A stretch of 15,187 nucleotides of DNA from JAXJYR01 sp964593515 (GCA_964593515.1 CAZQJH010000022.1:1-15187), one strand, 5' to 3'. Numbered from the stretch's first letter, positions 1-7,902 are shown. Notes: generated by a model not told the origin, from the letters alone. Numbers and translations: made by a program.

Positions 1-16
1 CGTTGAGTGCCCGTTT

Positions 17-45
17 ATATTACTACTTTTCTTTTTAAATTGCAA
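17..45 (-). promoter_or_regulatory. Promoter-like pair pointing out of the left edge
   Basis: On the minus strand, TTGCAA (40-45) is followed after a 17-bp spacer by TAATAT (17-22). The spacer is A/T rich, and transcription would begin at about position 10 and run leftward out of the window. The layout resembles strong housekeeping or stable-RNA promoters of low-GC Firmicutes, but the gene it would drive is not visible, so its target is unknown. The -10 matches the consensus at only four of six positions. Confidence 0.4.
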
Positions 46-133
46 GCTTTTTTTGCATTTTTTTCAATAAACTTATACATCTACCCCTCTTTGTTCATAA
101 TTCAAAGACAGTTGTATATCTTTGCTTGTACTT

Positions 134-895
134 TTAACCAATTCCATACTTTAATCCAATCATCAACATAAAACCCACACCAAAAATCAAAGTCATCAAA
201 TTAGAATGTTTTCCACTACTTGCTTCCGGAATCAACTCTTCAACAACCACATAAATCATCGCTCCACCAGCAAAAGCTAATAAACATGGCATAATCTTAT
301 CTACGTTTTGCGTAATAAATACGGTAAATATACTAGCTAACAATTCAGCTAACCCCGAAAAGACACCCCATAAGAAAGCTTTATTTTTACTTAAACCTTC
401 TTTTCGTAAAGGAAGTGACACAATTGCCCCTTCCGGAAAGTTTTGCACTGCAATTCCAACAGCTAATACTATCGCATCTTGCAACATCATCGCTTCACCT
501 TGTAATACTGCACTAAATAAAATCCCTACCGCCATCCCTTCAGGAATATTATGCAAAGTCATAGCTAATAACATCATTACACTTCGACTAACATTATGCC
601 CAATTCCTTCTTTCACATTACTAAAATAATGAACATGTGGAATTATAATATCTAACAACCAAATAAAAATCATCCCTAAGGTTAAACCTAAGATTGAAAC
701 CATAAAATGATTTGCTTGTTGAAGGGAAGGAATTATTAAACTAAAAACACTTGCCCCTAGCATTACTCCACCCGCAAAAGCCATTAACCCTTTTTGCACA
801 TATCCTTTAAGTTCATTACGTAATAAATATACACAAGCAGCTCCTAATAAGGTTCCTAAAAATGGAATTAATAAACCATAAATAATTATTTTCAT
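134..895 (-). CDS. ZIP-family divalent metal transporter (GufA/ZupT type)
   Basis: A polytopic inner-membrane protein of 253 aa, predicted to import zinc or other divalent metal ions. The sequence is almost entirely hydrophobic segments, about eight, as expected for ZIP carriers. Signature metal-site motifs are visible: HNIPEG at residues 115-120 (TM4), QNFPEG at 151-156 (TM5) and an EELIPE stretch at 219-224. A His-containing loop (PHVH, 86-89) precedes TM4. The length is normal for the short bacterial GufA branch. The ATG start is preceded by AAAGGAGG at good spacing. The gene is divergent from the D-aspartate ligase operon, and a candidate promoter with an extended -10 lies at 932-940. No convincing terminator follows its stop. 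The family is secure; the metal specificity (Zn, Fe, Mn) and the direction of transport cannot be read from the sequence. Confidence 0.9.
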   Translation of the reverse strand: MKIIIYGLLIPFLGTLLGAACVYLLRNELKGYVQKGLMAFAGGVMLGASVFSLIIPSLQQANHFMVSILGLTLGMIFIWLLDIIIPHVHYFSNVKEGIGHNVSRSVMMLLAMTLHNIPEGMAVGILFSAVLQGEAMMLQDAIVLAVGIAVQNFPEGAIVSLPLRKEGLSKNKAFLWGVFSGLAELLASIFTVFITQNVDKIMPCLLAFAGGAMIYVVVEELIPEASSGKHSNLMTLIFGVGFMLMIGLKYGIG

Positions 896-931
896 CTTAT
901 TCCTCCTTTAAAGTTAACTTCATCTAACACT

Positions 932-940
932 ATTCTACCA
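932..940 (-). promoter_or_regulatory. Extended -10 promoter of the ZIP transporter gene
   Basis: The minus strand reads TGGTAGAAT here, an extended -10 (TGn plus TAGAAT, one mismatch to TATAAT). It lies 37 bp upstream of the ZIP start. No good -35 is seen, as is common for extended -10 promoters. It shares a 189-bp intergenic region with the oppositely directed ligase promoter. Confidence 0.4.
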
Positions 941-957
941 TCTTTATTTTTAAGTTA

Positions 958-981
958 CTATTTTAATGCTCTATTTTAATG
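958..981. repeat. Tandem 11-bp direct repeat in the divergent control region
   Basis: CTATTTTAATG occurs at 958-968 and again at 971-981, giving a period of 13 bp. The pair sits between the two divergent promoters, at a distance suited to a regulator binding site. No regulator family is assigned; in such AT-rich DNA, chance duplication is possible. Confidence 0.4.
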
Positions 982-989
982 TATGTAAC

Positions 990-1005
990 TAACACATTTA
1001 TGTTA
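990..1005. repeat. Small inverted repeat in the divergent control region
   Basis: TAACA (990-994) and TGTTA (1001-1005) form a dyad with a 6-bp centre, and GTAAC (985-989) with GTTAC (1002-1006) forms an overlapping one. It lies about 40 bp upstream of the ligase -10. It could be an operator, but the arms are short and A/T rich. Confidence 0.3.
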
Positions 1006-1044
1006 CTTTCTGTTTAATTGTTAATATCTTTTTATGTTAATAAA

Positions 1045-1053
1045 TGGTATAAT
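1045..1053 (+). promoter_or_regulatory. Extended -10 promoter of the D-Asp ligase/racemase operon
   Basis: TGGTATAAT is a perfect extended -10 (TGn followed by TATAAT), 31 bp upstream of the ligase ATG. The -35 region is poor (T-rich). The AGAGG ribosome binding site at 1074-1078 lies between it and the start codon. Confidence 0.55.
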
Positions 1054-1084
1054 ATTTTAGATATATAGAGAAAAGAGGTTTTTT

Positions 1085-2326
1085 ATGGAAATTATTGTGA
1101 AAAACAAAAACAAGAAATTCCTTCCTGTGTTATTAGGAACCGATGCTAATGCATATGGTATGGCTAAATCATTCCATAAAGCTTATGGTATTACTTCCTT
1201 ATCTTTAGGAAAAGGTCAATTACTTGAAACACGCGATAGTAAAATTGTGAAAGTTGTCTTAACTAACAACTTTGAACAAGACGATATTTTTGTAAACAAA
1301 ATGATTGAAGTAGCTAAAACATATTCTACTTATTATGAAAATTTATTATTAGTTGCTTGTGGTGATCGTTATTCGGAATTAATTGGAAAACATGCCGAAG
1401 TATTAAAAGATTATTATACTTTCAACTACATCAACAACCAACAAAAACAATTACTTGAAAATAAAGAAGACTTTTATAAAATCTGTGATAAATATGGTTT
1501 AGATTATCCTGATACTTTTATTGTTACTAAAGAAAATAAGGATGATTTTACTTTACCTTTTAATTTCCCTGTTGCTTGTAAAGCTAGTGATTCAATCGAA
1601 TATGTTAATTTACATTTCCCTGGTAAGAAAAAAGCTTATAAAGTGGATAACTTAACTGAATTACATCAAATTCTTGATAATATCTATGCTGCTGGTTATA
1701 CTGGTTCAATGATTATTCAAGATTTCATTCCTGGGGATGATAGTACGATGTATGTATTAAATTCTTATTCAACAAAAGATAGCAAAGTTATTATGATGTG
1801 TTTAGGGCACTGTGTTAGTGAAGATTATACCCCTGAAGGAATTGGTAATTACAATGCTATAATTCAAGAAGCTAACCAAGATATTTATGATCGCTATCAA
1901 AAATTCTTAGAAGAAATTAAATTTGTTGGTTTTTCTAACTTTGATTTAAAATATGACTATCGTGATGGTAAATATAAAGTTTTTGAAATTAATATTCGTC
2001 AAGGTCGTAGTTCATATTTCACAACAGCTAGTGGTTGTAACTTAGCTAAGTTTTTAGCTGATGATTTAATTTATCATCATGAATTTAAATCAACTCATTA
2101 TCATAACCATCCTTTCTTATGGTTACATGTTCCAGCTAAATTATTACTTAAATATGTATCTGAAGATGCTTATGATGAAGTAAAGAAATTAATTAGTCAA
2201 AAACAATATGATTGTACATTATTGTACGATCAAGACTTTAGTTTATATCGTTATGTAATGATTAATCGTTTCTACCACCAAGCATATAAAAACTACCGAT
2301 TATATTACAATAAACATGGTGTTTAA
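1085..2326 (+). CDS. D-aspartate ligase, ATP-grasp (peptidoglycan cross-bridge)
   Basis: A 413-aa cytoplasmic enzyme of the ATP-grasp carboxylate-amine ligase superfamily, resembling the Enterococcus faecium D-aspartate ligase (Aslfm). That enzyme activates the beta-carboxyl of D-Asp with ATP and joins it to the Lys side chain of the UDP-MurNAc-pentapeptide precursor. An N-terminal Rossmann-like pre-ATP-grasp domain (about 1-120) contains LLGTDANAYG (16-25). The ATP-grasp domain shows CKAS (165-168), the hinge-like IIQDFIPGDD (210-219), and the late acidic and Mg-binding residues in FSNFDLKYD (283-291) and FEINIRQGRS (300-309). A 70-aa tail follows. The start has AGAGG six bases upstream. The next gene, 12 bp downstream, is an aspartate racemase, which supports D-Asp rather than another amino acid as substrate. 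The acceptor (Lys or another diamino acid) is inferred. Confidence 0.85.
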   Translation: MEIIVKNKNKKFLPVLLGTDANAYGMAKSFHKAYGITSLSLGKGQLLETRDSKIVKVVLTNNFEQDDIFVNKMIEVAKTYSTYYENLLLVACGDRYSELIGKHAEVLKDYYTFNYINNQQKQLLENKEDFYKICDKYGLDYPDTFIVTKENKDDFTLPFNFPVACKASDSIEYVNLHFPGKKKAYKVDNLTELHQILDNIYAAGYTGSMIIQDFIPGDDSTMYVLNSYSTKDSKVIMMCLGHCVSEDYTPEGIGNYNAIIQEANQDIYDRYQKFLEEIKFVGFSNFDLKYDYRDGKYKVFEINIRQGRSSYFTTASGCNLAKFLADDLIYHHEFKSTHYHNHPFLWLHVPAKLLLKYVSEDAYDEVKKLISQKQYDCTLLYDQDFSLYRYVMINRFYHQAYKNYRLYYNKHGV

Positions 2327-2338
2327 AGGAGGTATTAT

Positions 2339-3034
2339 ATGAGCTATCAACTTGGTATTATCGGTGGAGTCGGTTCTGAGGCTAGTGCTTATTTTTATGA
2401 TAAACTTATCAAACATACTAAGGTCAACAAAGATCAAGATCACTTAGATATGATTATATTAAATCATGCAACAATTCCTGATCGTACCGCTCATATCCTT
2501 GATAATACAAAGCCCTCACCTTTAGAACCAATTCTAGACGATATTAAAATTTTAAATGATTTACAAGTTTCATTAATTATGATTCCTTGTAATACTTCTC
2601 ATTATTACTTTGATATTTTTCAAGCTAATAGTAAAGTTCCTATTTATCATATGATTGAAGAAACAATTGCTTATTTAGCTAGTCAAAACATTCATAAAGT
2701 TGGTATATGGGCTACTAGTGGTACCATTAATTCTAAATTATACCAACAAGCTTGTGCTAAATATGAATTATCTTATGAAATTCCTAGCGAAGAAAATCAA
2801 GCTTTAGTGATGTCTTTAATCTATGATGATGTGAAAGCTGGTAAAGCTATCAACATGGATAACTTTAAGACAATCAATAAAGAAATGTTAGCTAAAGAAG
2901 TTGATTGTGTTATCTTAGCTTGTACTGAATTATCAATTCTAAAAGAAAAATTGCAGTTAGATAATTTCTTCTGTGATCCTTTAGATATTGCTTGTAACAA
3001 AATCTTACAAACCTTTAAAAAAGAAGCTAAATAG
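2339..3034 (+). CDS. racD: Aspartate racemase (PLP-independent, two-cysteine)
   Basis: A 231-aa cytosolic member of the Asp/Glu/hydantoin racemase superfamily, converting L-Asp to D-Asp without a cofactor. The N-terminal GIIGGVGSEAS (6-16) matches the aspartate racemase opening. The two catalytic cysteines are visible: Cys84 in MIPCNTSHYY (81-90) and Cys195 in VILACTELS (191-199). The latter is the hallmark pattern of aspartate racemases rather than MurI glutamate racemases, supported by the neighbouring D-Asp ligase. It is translated from a perfect AAAGGAGG six bases before the ATG and is probably co-transcribed with the ligase (12-bp gap). The stop codon lies inside an intrinsic terminator. 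A broader amino-acid racemase specificity cannot be excluded from sequence alone. Confidence 0.88.
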   Translation: MSYQLGIIGGVGSEASAYFYDKLIKHTKVNKDQDHLDMIILNHATIPDRTAHILDNTKPSPLEPILDDIKILNDLQVSLIMIPCNTSHYYFDIFQANSKVPIYHMIEETIAYLASQNIHKVGIWATSGTINSKLYQQACAKYELSYEIPSEENQALVMSLIYDDVKAGKAINMDNFKTINKEMLAKEVDCVILACTELSILKEKLQLDNFFCDPLDIACNKILQTFKKEAK

Positions 3035-3045
3035 CTTCTTTTTTT
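3017..3045 (+). terminator. Intrinsic terminator of the ligase/racemase operon
   Basis: AAGAAGC (3021-3027) pairs with GCTTCTT (3034-3040) around a 6-nt loop, extended by flanking A and T runs and followed by a seven-T tract. The 5' arm lies within the last codons of the racemase gene and the stop codon is in the loop, so the terminator is built into the 3' end of the coding region. Confidence 0.8.
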
Positions 3046-3058
3046 CATTATAAGCATT

Positions 3059-3085
3059 AAAAAAGGCTCGATTATTTCGAGCCTT
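3059..3085 (-). terminator. Intrinsic terminator of glgP
   Basis: AAGGCTCGA (3063-3071) and TCGAGCCTT (3077-3085) form a 9-bp perfect stem with a 5-nt loop. On the minus strand it is followed by a T run, placing a strong terminator just after the glgP stop. With the plus-strand terminator next to it, it insulates the two converging transcription units. Confidence 0.85.
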
Positions 3086-3090
3086 GTTAA

Positions 3091-5499
3091 CTATTTAACA
3101 TCTACAGCTTTAATATTCCATACTTCATCAGCATATTGTGAAATAGTACGGTCACTAGAGAAGAATCCTGATTTCGCAATGTTGATTAAACACATTCTAG
3201 CCCAAGCGTTACGGTCTTCATAACGTTTTTGCACATTCATTTGAGCATGAGCATAAGCTAAGAAATCAGCTAATAATAAGTATTCATCATTTTTAAACAT
3301 TAATTCATTGTAGATTAATTTGAAATCACGTGGATCATTAGAGAAAGTGTGGTTAGTTAAAGAATCAACTACACGTTTAATTTCCCAGTTATCGTTGTAT
3401 TTATGCCATACATCGTATGAGTTTTCTAAACGAACTAAGGCAACATCATCAGCTCTTAAACCAAAGATTTCTGCATTATCATATCCAACACGTTCAACAA
3501 TTTCAACGTTTGCCCCATCCATTGTTCCTAAAGTAATTGCTCCATTCATCATGAATTTCATGTTTCCTGTACCACTAGCTTCTTTTCCAGCAGTTGAAAT
3601 TTGTTCAGAAACATCAGCAGCATTTAATAAAATTTCCGCAATTGATACTGAGTAGTTAGGAATAAATACTACTTTCATATATTTAGAAATTTCTGGATCG
3701 TTATTTACTTTGTCGGCTACACAGTGAATTAATTTAATAACTTCTTTCGCAAATGTATAAGAAGGTGCTGCTTTAGCGGCAAAGATAAATGTACGTGGAT
3801 AAATTCTAAAGTTAGGATCATCTTTCATTTTAAAGTATAAATGAATAATGTTCATAACATTTAATAATTGACGTTTATAAGCGTGAAGACGTTTAGCTTG
3901 TACATCAAAGATCGAATTAACATCTACTTCAATATTTAAAGTATCTTTAATATATTTAGCTAAAATTTTCTTACGTTCTAATTTAACGTTCATAAATTTA
4001 GTTTGTACTTCAGGATCATCAACATATTTCATTAAGTCTTCTAATTTTTCTGGATGTTTCTTGAAGTCTGGTCCAATTGTTTCTTCTAATAATGAAGTTA
4101 ATTGAGGGTTTGAGTATAATAACCAACGACGGTGAGTAATCCCATTTGTTTTATTATTAAAACGATCTGGATATAATGCATAGTGATCTTTCATACAGTC
4201 TTCTTTTAAGATTCTTGTATGTAAAGCTGCTACCCCGTTAGTTGAGTGTGAACCAATAATTGCTAAGTTAGCCATGTGAACTTGTCCATCTTTTAAGATT
4301 GCACAAACATTCATTAAATCAGGACGTCCTAATTCGTGTGAACATGCATATTTAAAACGACGGTCAATTTCTTCAATAATCATATATACACGTGGTAATA
4401 ATTCTTGTACATAGTGAATTGGCCATTTTTCTAATGCTTCACTTAATACTGTATGGTTAGTATAAGCCATAGTATTAATTACAATATCCCATGCTTGATC
4501 CCATTCATAACGGTAATCATCACATAAAATACGCATTAATTCTGGAATACATAATACTGGGTGAGTATCATTTAATTGAATTGCAACTTTTTCTGCAAAG
4601 TTATCTAATGATGGATATACTCTTAAGTGTGATTCAATAATATTTTGTAATCCAGCTGATACAAAGAAGTATTGTTGTTTTAAACGTAATTTTTTACCTG
4701 CTTCAGTTGAGTCATCAGGATATACATTACGACAAATTTCACTTACTTCATTTACATATTGGTTTAAGTTAGATGCATTACATGCTTCATCAGCTACTTC
4801 AGCACTCCATAAACGTAAAGTATTAGTTACTTTAGTATCGTATCCTACAACTGGTACATCATATGGTACAGCACGTACCACAAAGTTTGGATGATGTTCA
4901 ACAACATGTTTTCCATCTTCACCAACCCACATATCAACATGTCCACCAAATTTAACATTTACGGCATGTTTAGGTTTACGTACTTCCCATACATTTCCTA
5001 AACTTAACCAACGATCTGGTACTTCAACTTGTTGATTGTTTTCAATTTTTTGTTTGAATAATCCATATTCATAACGAATACAGTTACCATGTCCTGCTAA
5101 GTTTAATGATGCTAATGAATCTAAGAAACAAGCAGCTAATCGTCCTAAACCACCATTTCCTAATCCAGCATCACTTTCTAAATCTTCTAATTCATTAATA
5201 TCGATTCCTAAGTCAGCTAAACCATCTTTAACGATATCATAAATTCCTAAGTTCATTAAGTTACTAGTTAATAAACGTCCAATTAAGAATTCCATAGAGA
5301 AGTAGTACATTTGTTTTGCACCACTATTAGCTACGGCATTTTTACTTTCATTCCAGTTAACCCCAGCATAATCTCTAACCATTTCCCCTAATGTCATATA
5401 TTTTTCAGTAATATGAGCTTGAGATAATTCACGTCCATAGTTTTGAATAATACGGGCTTGGAATGCTTCTTTAAATTCTTCTTTATTTTTAAATTGCAT
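3091..5499 (-). CDS. glgP: Glycogen/maltodextrin phosphorylase
   Basis: An 802-aa cytosolic PLP enzyme of glycosyltransferase family 35. It releases glucose 1-phosphate from non-reducing ends of alpha-1,4-glucans using inorganic phosphate. The PLP-binding motif is intact, EASGTGNMKFMMNGA (640-654), with the Schiff-base lysine at Lys648. Also visible are DAGLGNGGLGRLAAC (110-124), the catalytic-site LNDTHP (309-314), and KRLHAYKRQ (536-544). The length is standard for bacterial GlgP (about 800 aa), without the N-terminal regulatory extension of eukaryotic enzymes. The start has AAAGGGAG upstream. It is the last gene of the leftward run, 71 bp after a teichoic acid transferase gene with no clear terminator between. 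Its own promoter is likely at 5530-5558, so both read-through and independent expression are possible. Specificity for glycogen versus maltodextrin is not decidable here; glgB in the window favours glycogen. Confidence 0.95.
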   Translation of the reverse strand: MQFKNKEEFKEAFQARIIQNYGRELSQAHITEKYMTLGEMVRDYAGVNWNESKNAVANSGAKQMYYFSMEFLIGRLLTSNLMNLGIYDIVKDGLADLGIDINELEDLESDAGLGNGGLGRLAACFLDSLASLNLAGHGNCIRYEYGLFKQKIENNQQVEVPDRWLSLGNVWEVRKPKHAVNVKFGGHVDMWVGEDGKHVVEHHPNFVVRAVPYDVPVVGYDTKVTNTLRLWSAEVADEACNASNLNQYVNEVSEICRNVYPDDSTEAGKKLRLKQQYFFVSAGLQNIIESHLRVYPSLDNFAEKVAIQLNDTHPVLCIPELMRILCDDYRYEWDQAWDIVINTMAYTNHTVLSEALEKWPIHYVQELLPRVYMIIEEIDRRFKYACSHELGRPDLMNVCAILKDGQVHMANLAIIGSHSTNGVAALHTRILKEDCMKDHYALYPDRFNNKTNGITHRRWLLYSNPQLTSLLEETIGPDFKKHPEKLEDLMKYVDDPEVQTKFMNVKLERKKILAKYIKDTLNIEVDVNSIFDVQAKRLHAYKRQLLNVMNIIHLYFKMKDDPNFRIYPRTFIFAAKAAPSYTFAKEVIKLIHCVADKVNNDPEISKYMKVVFIPNYSVSIAEILLNAADVSEQISTAGKEASGTGNMKFMMNGAITLGTMDGANVEIVERVGYDNAEIFGLRADDVALVRLENSYDVWHKYNDNWEIKRVVDSLTNHTFSNDPRDFKLIYNELMFKNDEYLLLADFLAYAHAQMNVQKRYEDRNAWARMCLINIAKSGFFSSDRTISQYADEVWNIKAVDVK

Positions 5500-5529
5500 A
5501 ATTATATACTCCCTTTCACATGCCTTTTT

Positions 5530-5558
5530 ATTTTACACCTTTTTATATTTTATGGCAA
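5530..5558 (-). promoter_or_regulatory. Probable glgP promoter
   Basis: On the minus strand TTGCCA (5553-5558) and TAAAAT (5530-5535) are separated by exactly 17 bp, 30 bp upstream of the glgP ATG. Both boxes are close to the sigma-A consensus. It lies in the short gap after the preceding teichoic acid gene. Confidence 0.5.
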
Positions 5559-5570
5559 ATAGTATTTCTA

Positions 5571-6659
5571 TTAGTCCAAAATACCTTCGATAAACTTCAC
5601 GATTCTATCTAAATTAGCTCCATCATGATATTTCATATATTTTTGATATATTTGTTTATCTAAGGGGATATCTTTGATTATTAATTCAATTAAACTTGTT
5701 TCATCTTTAGCTAAACAATTTTTACTTAAAGTTAAGTAATCAACATAAAAACCAATTTTTTCTTTATATGCTTCATAATCTGGTGCATAGTAATAGATTG
5801 GTTTATCCAACATTGAATATTCAAAAACAATTGATGAATAATCCGAAATCAAACAATCAGCAATACTAAATAAAGCATGTAATTCTTCATAATTACCATT
5901 AATAACTCTTTGATTATCATTAAATCCTTCTTTAATCATTAATGGATGTAATTTATAGATTAGATAATAATCTTCACCTAAACTTTCCACTACTTTATTT
6001 AAGTCAATATCTACTTTACTAAAACTAGTATAAATATTCCCTCTAAAAGTCGGGGCATATAAAACTACTTTTTTATCTTTTAATTGTGGATATTTAGCTA
6101 ACATTTGTGCTTTTAAATCATCTAAGTAACTTTTTGAAGTTAAACAATCTAATGAAGCCATCCCACTAACAATTACTTGTTTAGCTTCCACATTAAAAGC
6201 TTGAGCATATGGTTCTTGCCAATATTCACTATTAGCTATTACATAGTCATAATTTTTAATAGCATATTCACGATCAATTCCATTACCAAATTTTTTAATA
6301 GCTCCTGATGCATGCCAACATTGAATAACTTTAACTCCTTCACGTTTATAATTAGCTACAACATAATTGTTATAGTTTAAAATTACTAGCGCTGAAGTAT
6401 TCACAACATATAGTTGACGAATCATATTGATAAAATATAAAAACATTGTCCATAATGTCTTTTTATCAAATTTCATTGAGACAATTCGTTGTTCATACCC
6501 TTTATTAGCTAAAGCTTCATAAATCAGTTTTTGATCACCTTCTAGTTCAACACTTTCTAGTGATATATATGCGACACTTTTAGCTTTAATCTTACTTAAT
6601 TTAACTAAAGGATATAAAAAACTAAAGATAATTTTTATAATTAAGATTTGGATTTTCAT
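5571..6659 (-). CDS. CDP-glycerol glycerophosphotransferase, TagB-like
   Basis: A 362-aa member of the CDP-glycerol:poly(glycerophosphate) glycerophosphotransferase family, which transfers glycerol phosphate from CDP-glycerol onto a membrane-linked acceptor. Family motifs: WHASGAIKKFG (115-125) with the catalytic-type His116, APTFRGN (202-208), KLHP (236-239) and ISDYSSIVFE (271-280). The WHAxGAIKKFG form and the short single-domain length (TagB of B. subtilis is about 380 aa) favour the primase over the polymerase, but that is inference. The N terminus (about 1-20) is hydrophobic with Lys residues and probably anchors the protein at the inner face of the membrane. The start overlaps the stop of the upstream transferase gene by 4 bp (ATGA), indicating translational coupling; AAGGA lies eight bases upstream. 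Alternatively it may add glycerol phosphate to another surface glycan. Confidence 0.85.
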   Translation of the reverse strand: MKIQILIIKIIFSFLYPLVKLSKIKAKSVAYISLESVELEGDQKLIYEALANKGYEQRIVSMKFDKKTLWTMFLYFINMIRQLYVVNTSALVILNYNNYVVANYKREGVKVIQCWHASGAIKKFGNGIDREYAIKNYDYVIANSEYWQEPYAQAFNVEAKQVIVSGMASLDCLTSKSYLDDLKAQMLAKYPQLKDKKVVLYAPTFRGNIYTSFSKVDIDLNKVVESLGEDYYLIYKLHPLMIKEGFNDNQRVINGNYEELHALFSIADCLISDYSSIVFEYSMLDKPIYYYAPDYEAYKEKIGFYVDYLTLSKNCLAKDETSLIELIIKDIPLDKQIYQKYMKYHDGANLDRIVKFIEGILD

Positions 6660-7837
6660 TTTTGTAAATCCTTATAAATAACATCTAAGATTTTTTGGGC
6701 TGATTTACCATCTTCATTACTATTGTAATATTTAGAGAATTCATTTAAGCGTTCATAGTTAAATTCATCTGCTTTAATTGCTTCCAACATTGCTTTTTCA
6801 TCTTCAAAAATATCTCCTGGTAAATCAGAATTAATATCAATATAGAATCCTCTTAATTCATCACGATAGTTTTCTAAATCATACATATAGAAATAAATTG
6901 GTCGTTTTAAAATAGCATAATCAAAGAATACACTTGAATAATCAGTTACTAATACATCGGCTAATGGATATAAAGTTGCAATATCCATATTCGCATTCAT
7001 TAAGTAAACAAATCCTTCATAAGCTTCCATATCAAATTTTGTTACAATTAAGTAATGTGGTTTGAATAAAACAACATATTCATCACCTAAAATTTCTTTC
7101 CATAAAGCAAAATTAACTTCTAATTCAAATTGGAATCCTTTCATTGTATAATTATTATCACGCCAAGTTGGAGCATATAATAATACTTTTTTATCCATTG
7201 GAATTCCTAATTCTTCTTTTAAAGCTTTAACTTGTTTTTCATCAACATTTAGTAAGCAGTCATTACGTGGATATCCTACTTCTAATAATTTATCTTTATC
7301 TACCCCGAAAGCACTTGGGAATATTTTAGAAGTAAAGTCACTTGGTGATACCATATAATCATATTTAGCTGAATCAATACGATATGTTTCTTTCATTTCT
7401 TCTCCACTTATTTCACTACGATAGAATGTTTGTCCTTCTTTGGTTTCAATATCACATCCTAGTTTTTTAAGCGGTGTTCCATGCCATGTTTGTAAATAAA
7501 TTTGACTTTTCTTTTTCTTTAAATACGTTGGCATTTTACAGTTAAATACCCATACTTTAGCTCTAGCAACATAGTAAAAGTAGCGCATACTTGCATATCG
7601 AATACTTTTTACTCCATCTACTTTTACTCCTTTATTCATAAACCAAATCTTAGTATAATCATCAAAACGTTCATCTTGACACATTGCTTCATAAATATAT
7701 TTTGGACTATCAGAGTAACCTCTTCCTAAAAATGAAGTAAAAACAATTAACTTCTTGTCAACTTTAAGATAATTTCCAAAATTCTTTAAGAAGGAAATCA
7801 TCATCTTACGAATTACTTTTTTTATTTTTTTAATCAT
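6656..7837 (-). CDS. CDP-glycerol glycerophosphotransferase, TagF-like
   Basis: A second transferase of the same family, 393 aa from the chosen start. It carries the canonical polymerase-type motif WHGTPLKKLG (118-127), followed by APTWRDN (222-228), FKPHY (258-262) and VTDYSSVFFDY (297-307). It corresponds to the catalytic half of TagF and lacks the separate N-terminal domain of the roughly 750-aa B. subtilis enzyme. A Lys-rich amphipathic N terminus (MIKKIKKVIRK) suggests peripheral membrane binding. The open frame extends upstream to a GTG at 7891, but that codon lies inside the terminator stem after tagD. The ATG at 7837 has GAAAGGA eight bases upstream, so it is preferred. It is coupled to the TagB-like gene by a 4-bp overlap. 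Probable role: chain elongation of poly(glycerol phosphate); the primer/polymerase split between the two proteins is inferred. Confidence 0.85.
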   Translation of the reverse strand: MIKKIKKVIRKMMISFLKNFGNYLKVDKKLIVFTSFLGRGYSDSPKYIYEAMCQDERFDDYTKIWFMNKGVKVDGVKSIRYASMRYFYYVARAKVWVFNCKMPTYLKKKKSQIYLQTWHGTPLKKLGCDIETKEGQTFYRSEISGEEMKETYRIDSAKYDYMVSPSDFTSKIFPSAFGVDKDKLLEVGYPRNDCLLNVDEKQVKALKEELGIPMDKKVLLYAPTWRDNNYTMKGFQFELEVNFALWKEILGDEYVVLFKPHYLIVTKFDMEAYEGFVYLMNANMDIATLYPLADVLVTDYSSVFFDYAILKRPIYFYMYDLENYRDELRGFYIDINSDLPGDIFEDEKAMLEAIKADEFNYERLNEFSKYYNSNEDGKSAQKILDVIYKDLQK

Positions 7838-7872
7838 CTTCTTTATCCTTTCTTTTATAAAATAAACACCAT

Positions 7873-7902
7873 AATATAACCAAAAAAGCACTTGAATTGC
7901 AA
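7873..7902 (-). promoter_or_regulatory. Possible promoter of the two transferase genes
   Basis: TTGCAA (7897-7902) and TATATT (7873-7878) are spaced 18 bp apart on the minus strand, 35 bp upstream of the preferred TagF-like start. The -35 lies inside the terminator hairpin that follows tagD. It would let the transferase genes be transcribed independently of tagGHD. The -10 matches five of six positions; in AT-rich DNA this is only suggestive. Confidence 0.3.

Noticed and set aside
15..80. 21-codon minus-strand frame with an AGAGGGG-like ribosome binding site (starts MYKFIEKN)
   Set aside because: It overlaps the TTGCAA/TAATAT promoter-like pair, is very short and basic, and has no independent support.
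2821..3057. Open frame of 78 codons on the minus strand
   Set aside because: It lies antisense to the well-supported aspartate racemase gene and its terminator, and shows no recognisable domain.
3320..3655. Open frame of 111 codons on the plus strand
   Set aside because: It is entirely antisense to the conserved C-terminal part of glgP, and its composition is that of a shadow frame.
5560..5575. AATAG/CTATT mini-hairpin after the TagB-like gene as a terminator
   Set aside because: The stem is only 5 bp, A/T only, with no T run on the transcribed strand.
7838..7891. Eighteen-codon N-terminal extension of the TagF-like protein from a GTG at 7891
   Set aside because: The GTG is inside a terminator stem and has no ribosome binding site, whereas the ATG at 7837 has GAAAGGA upstream.
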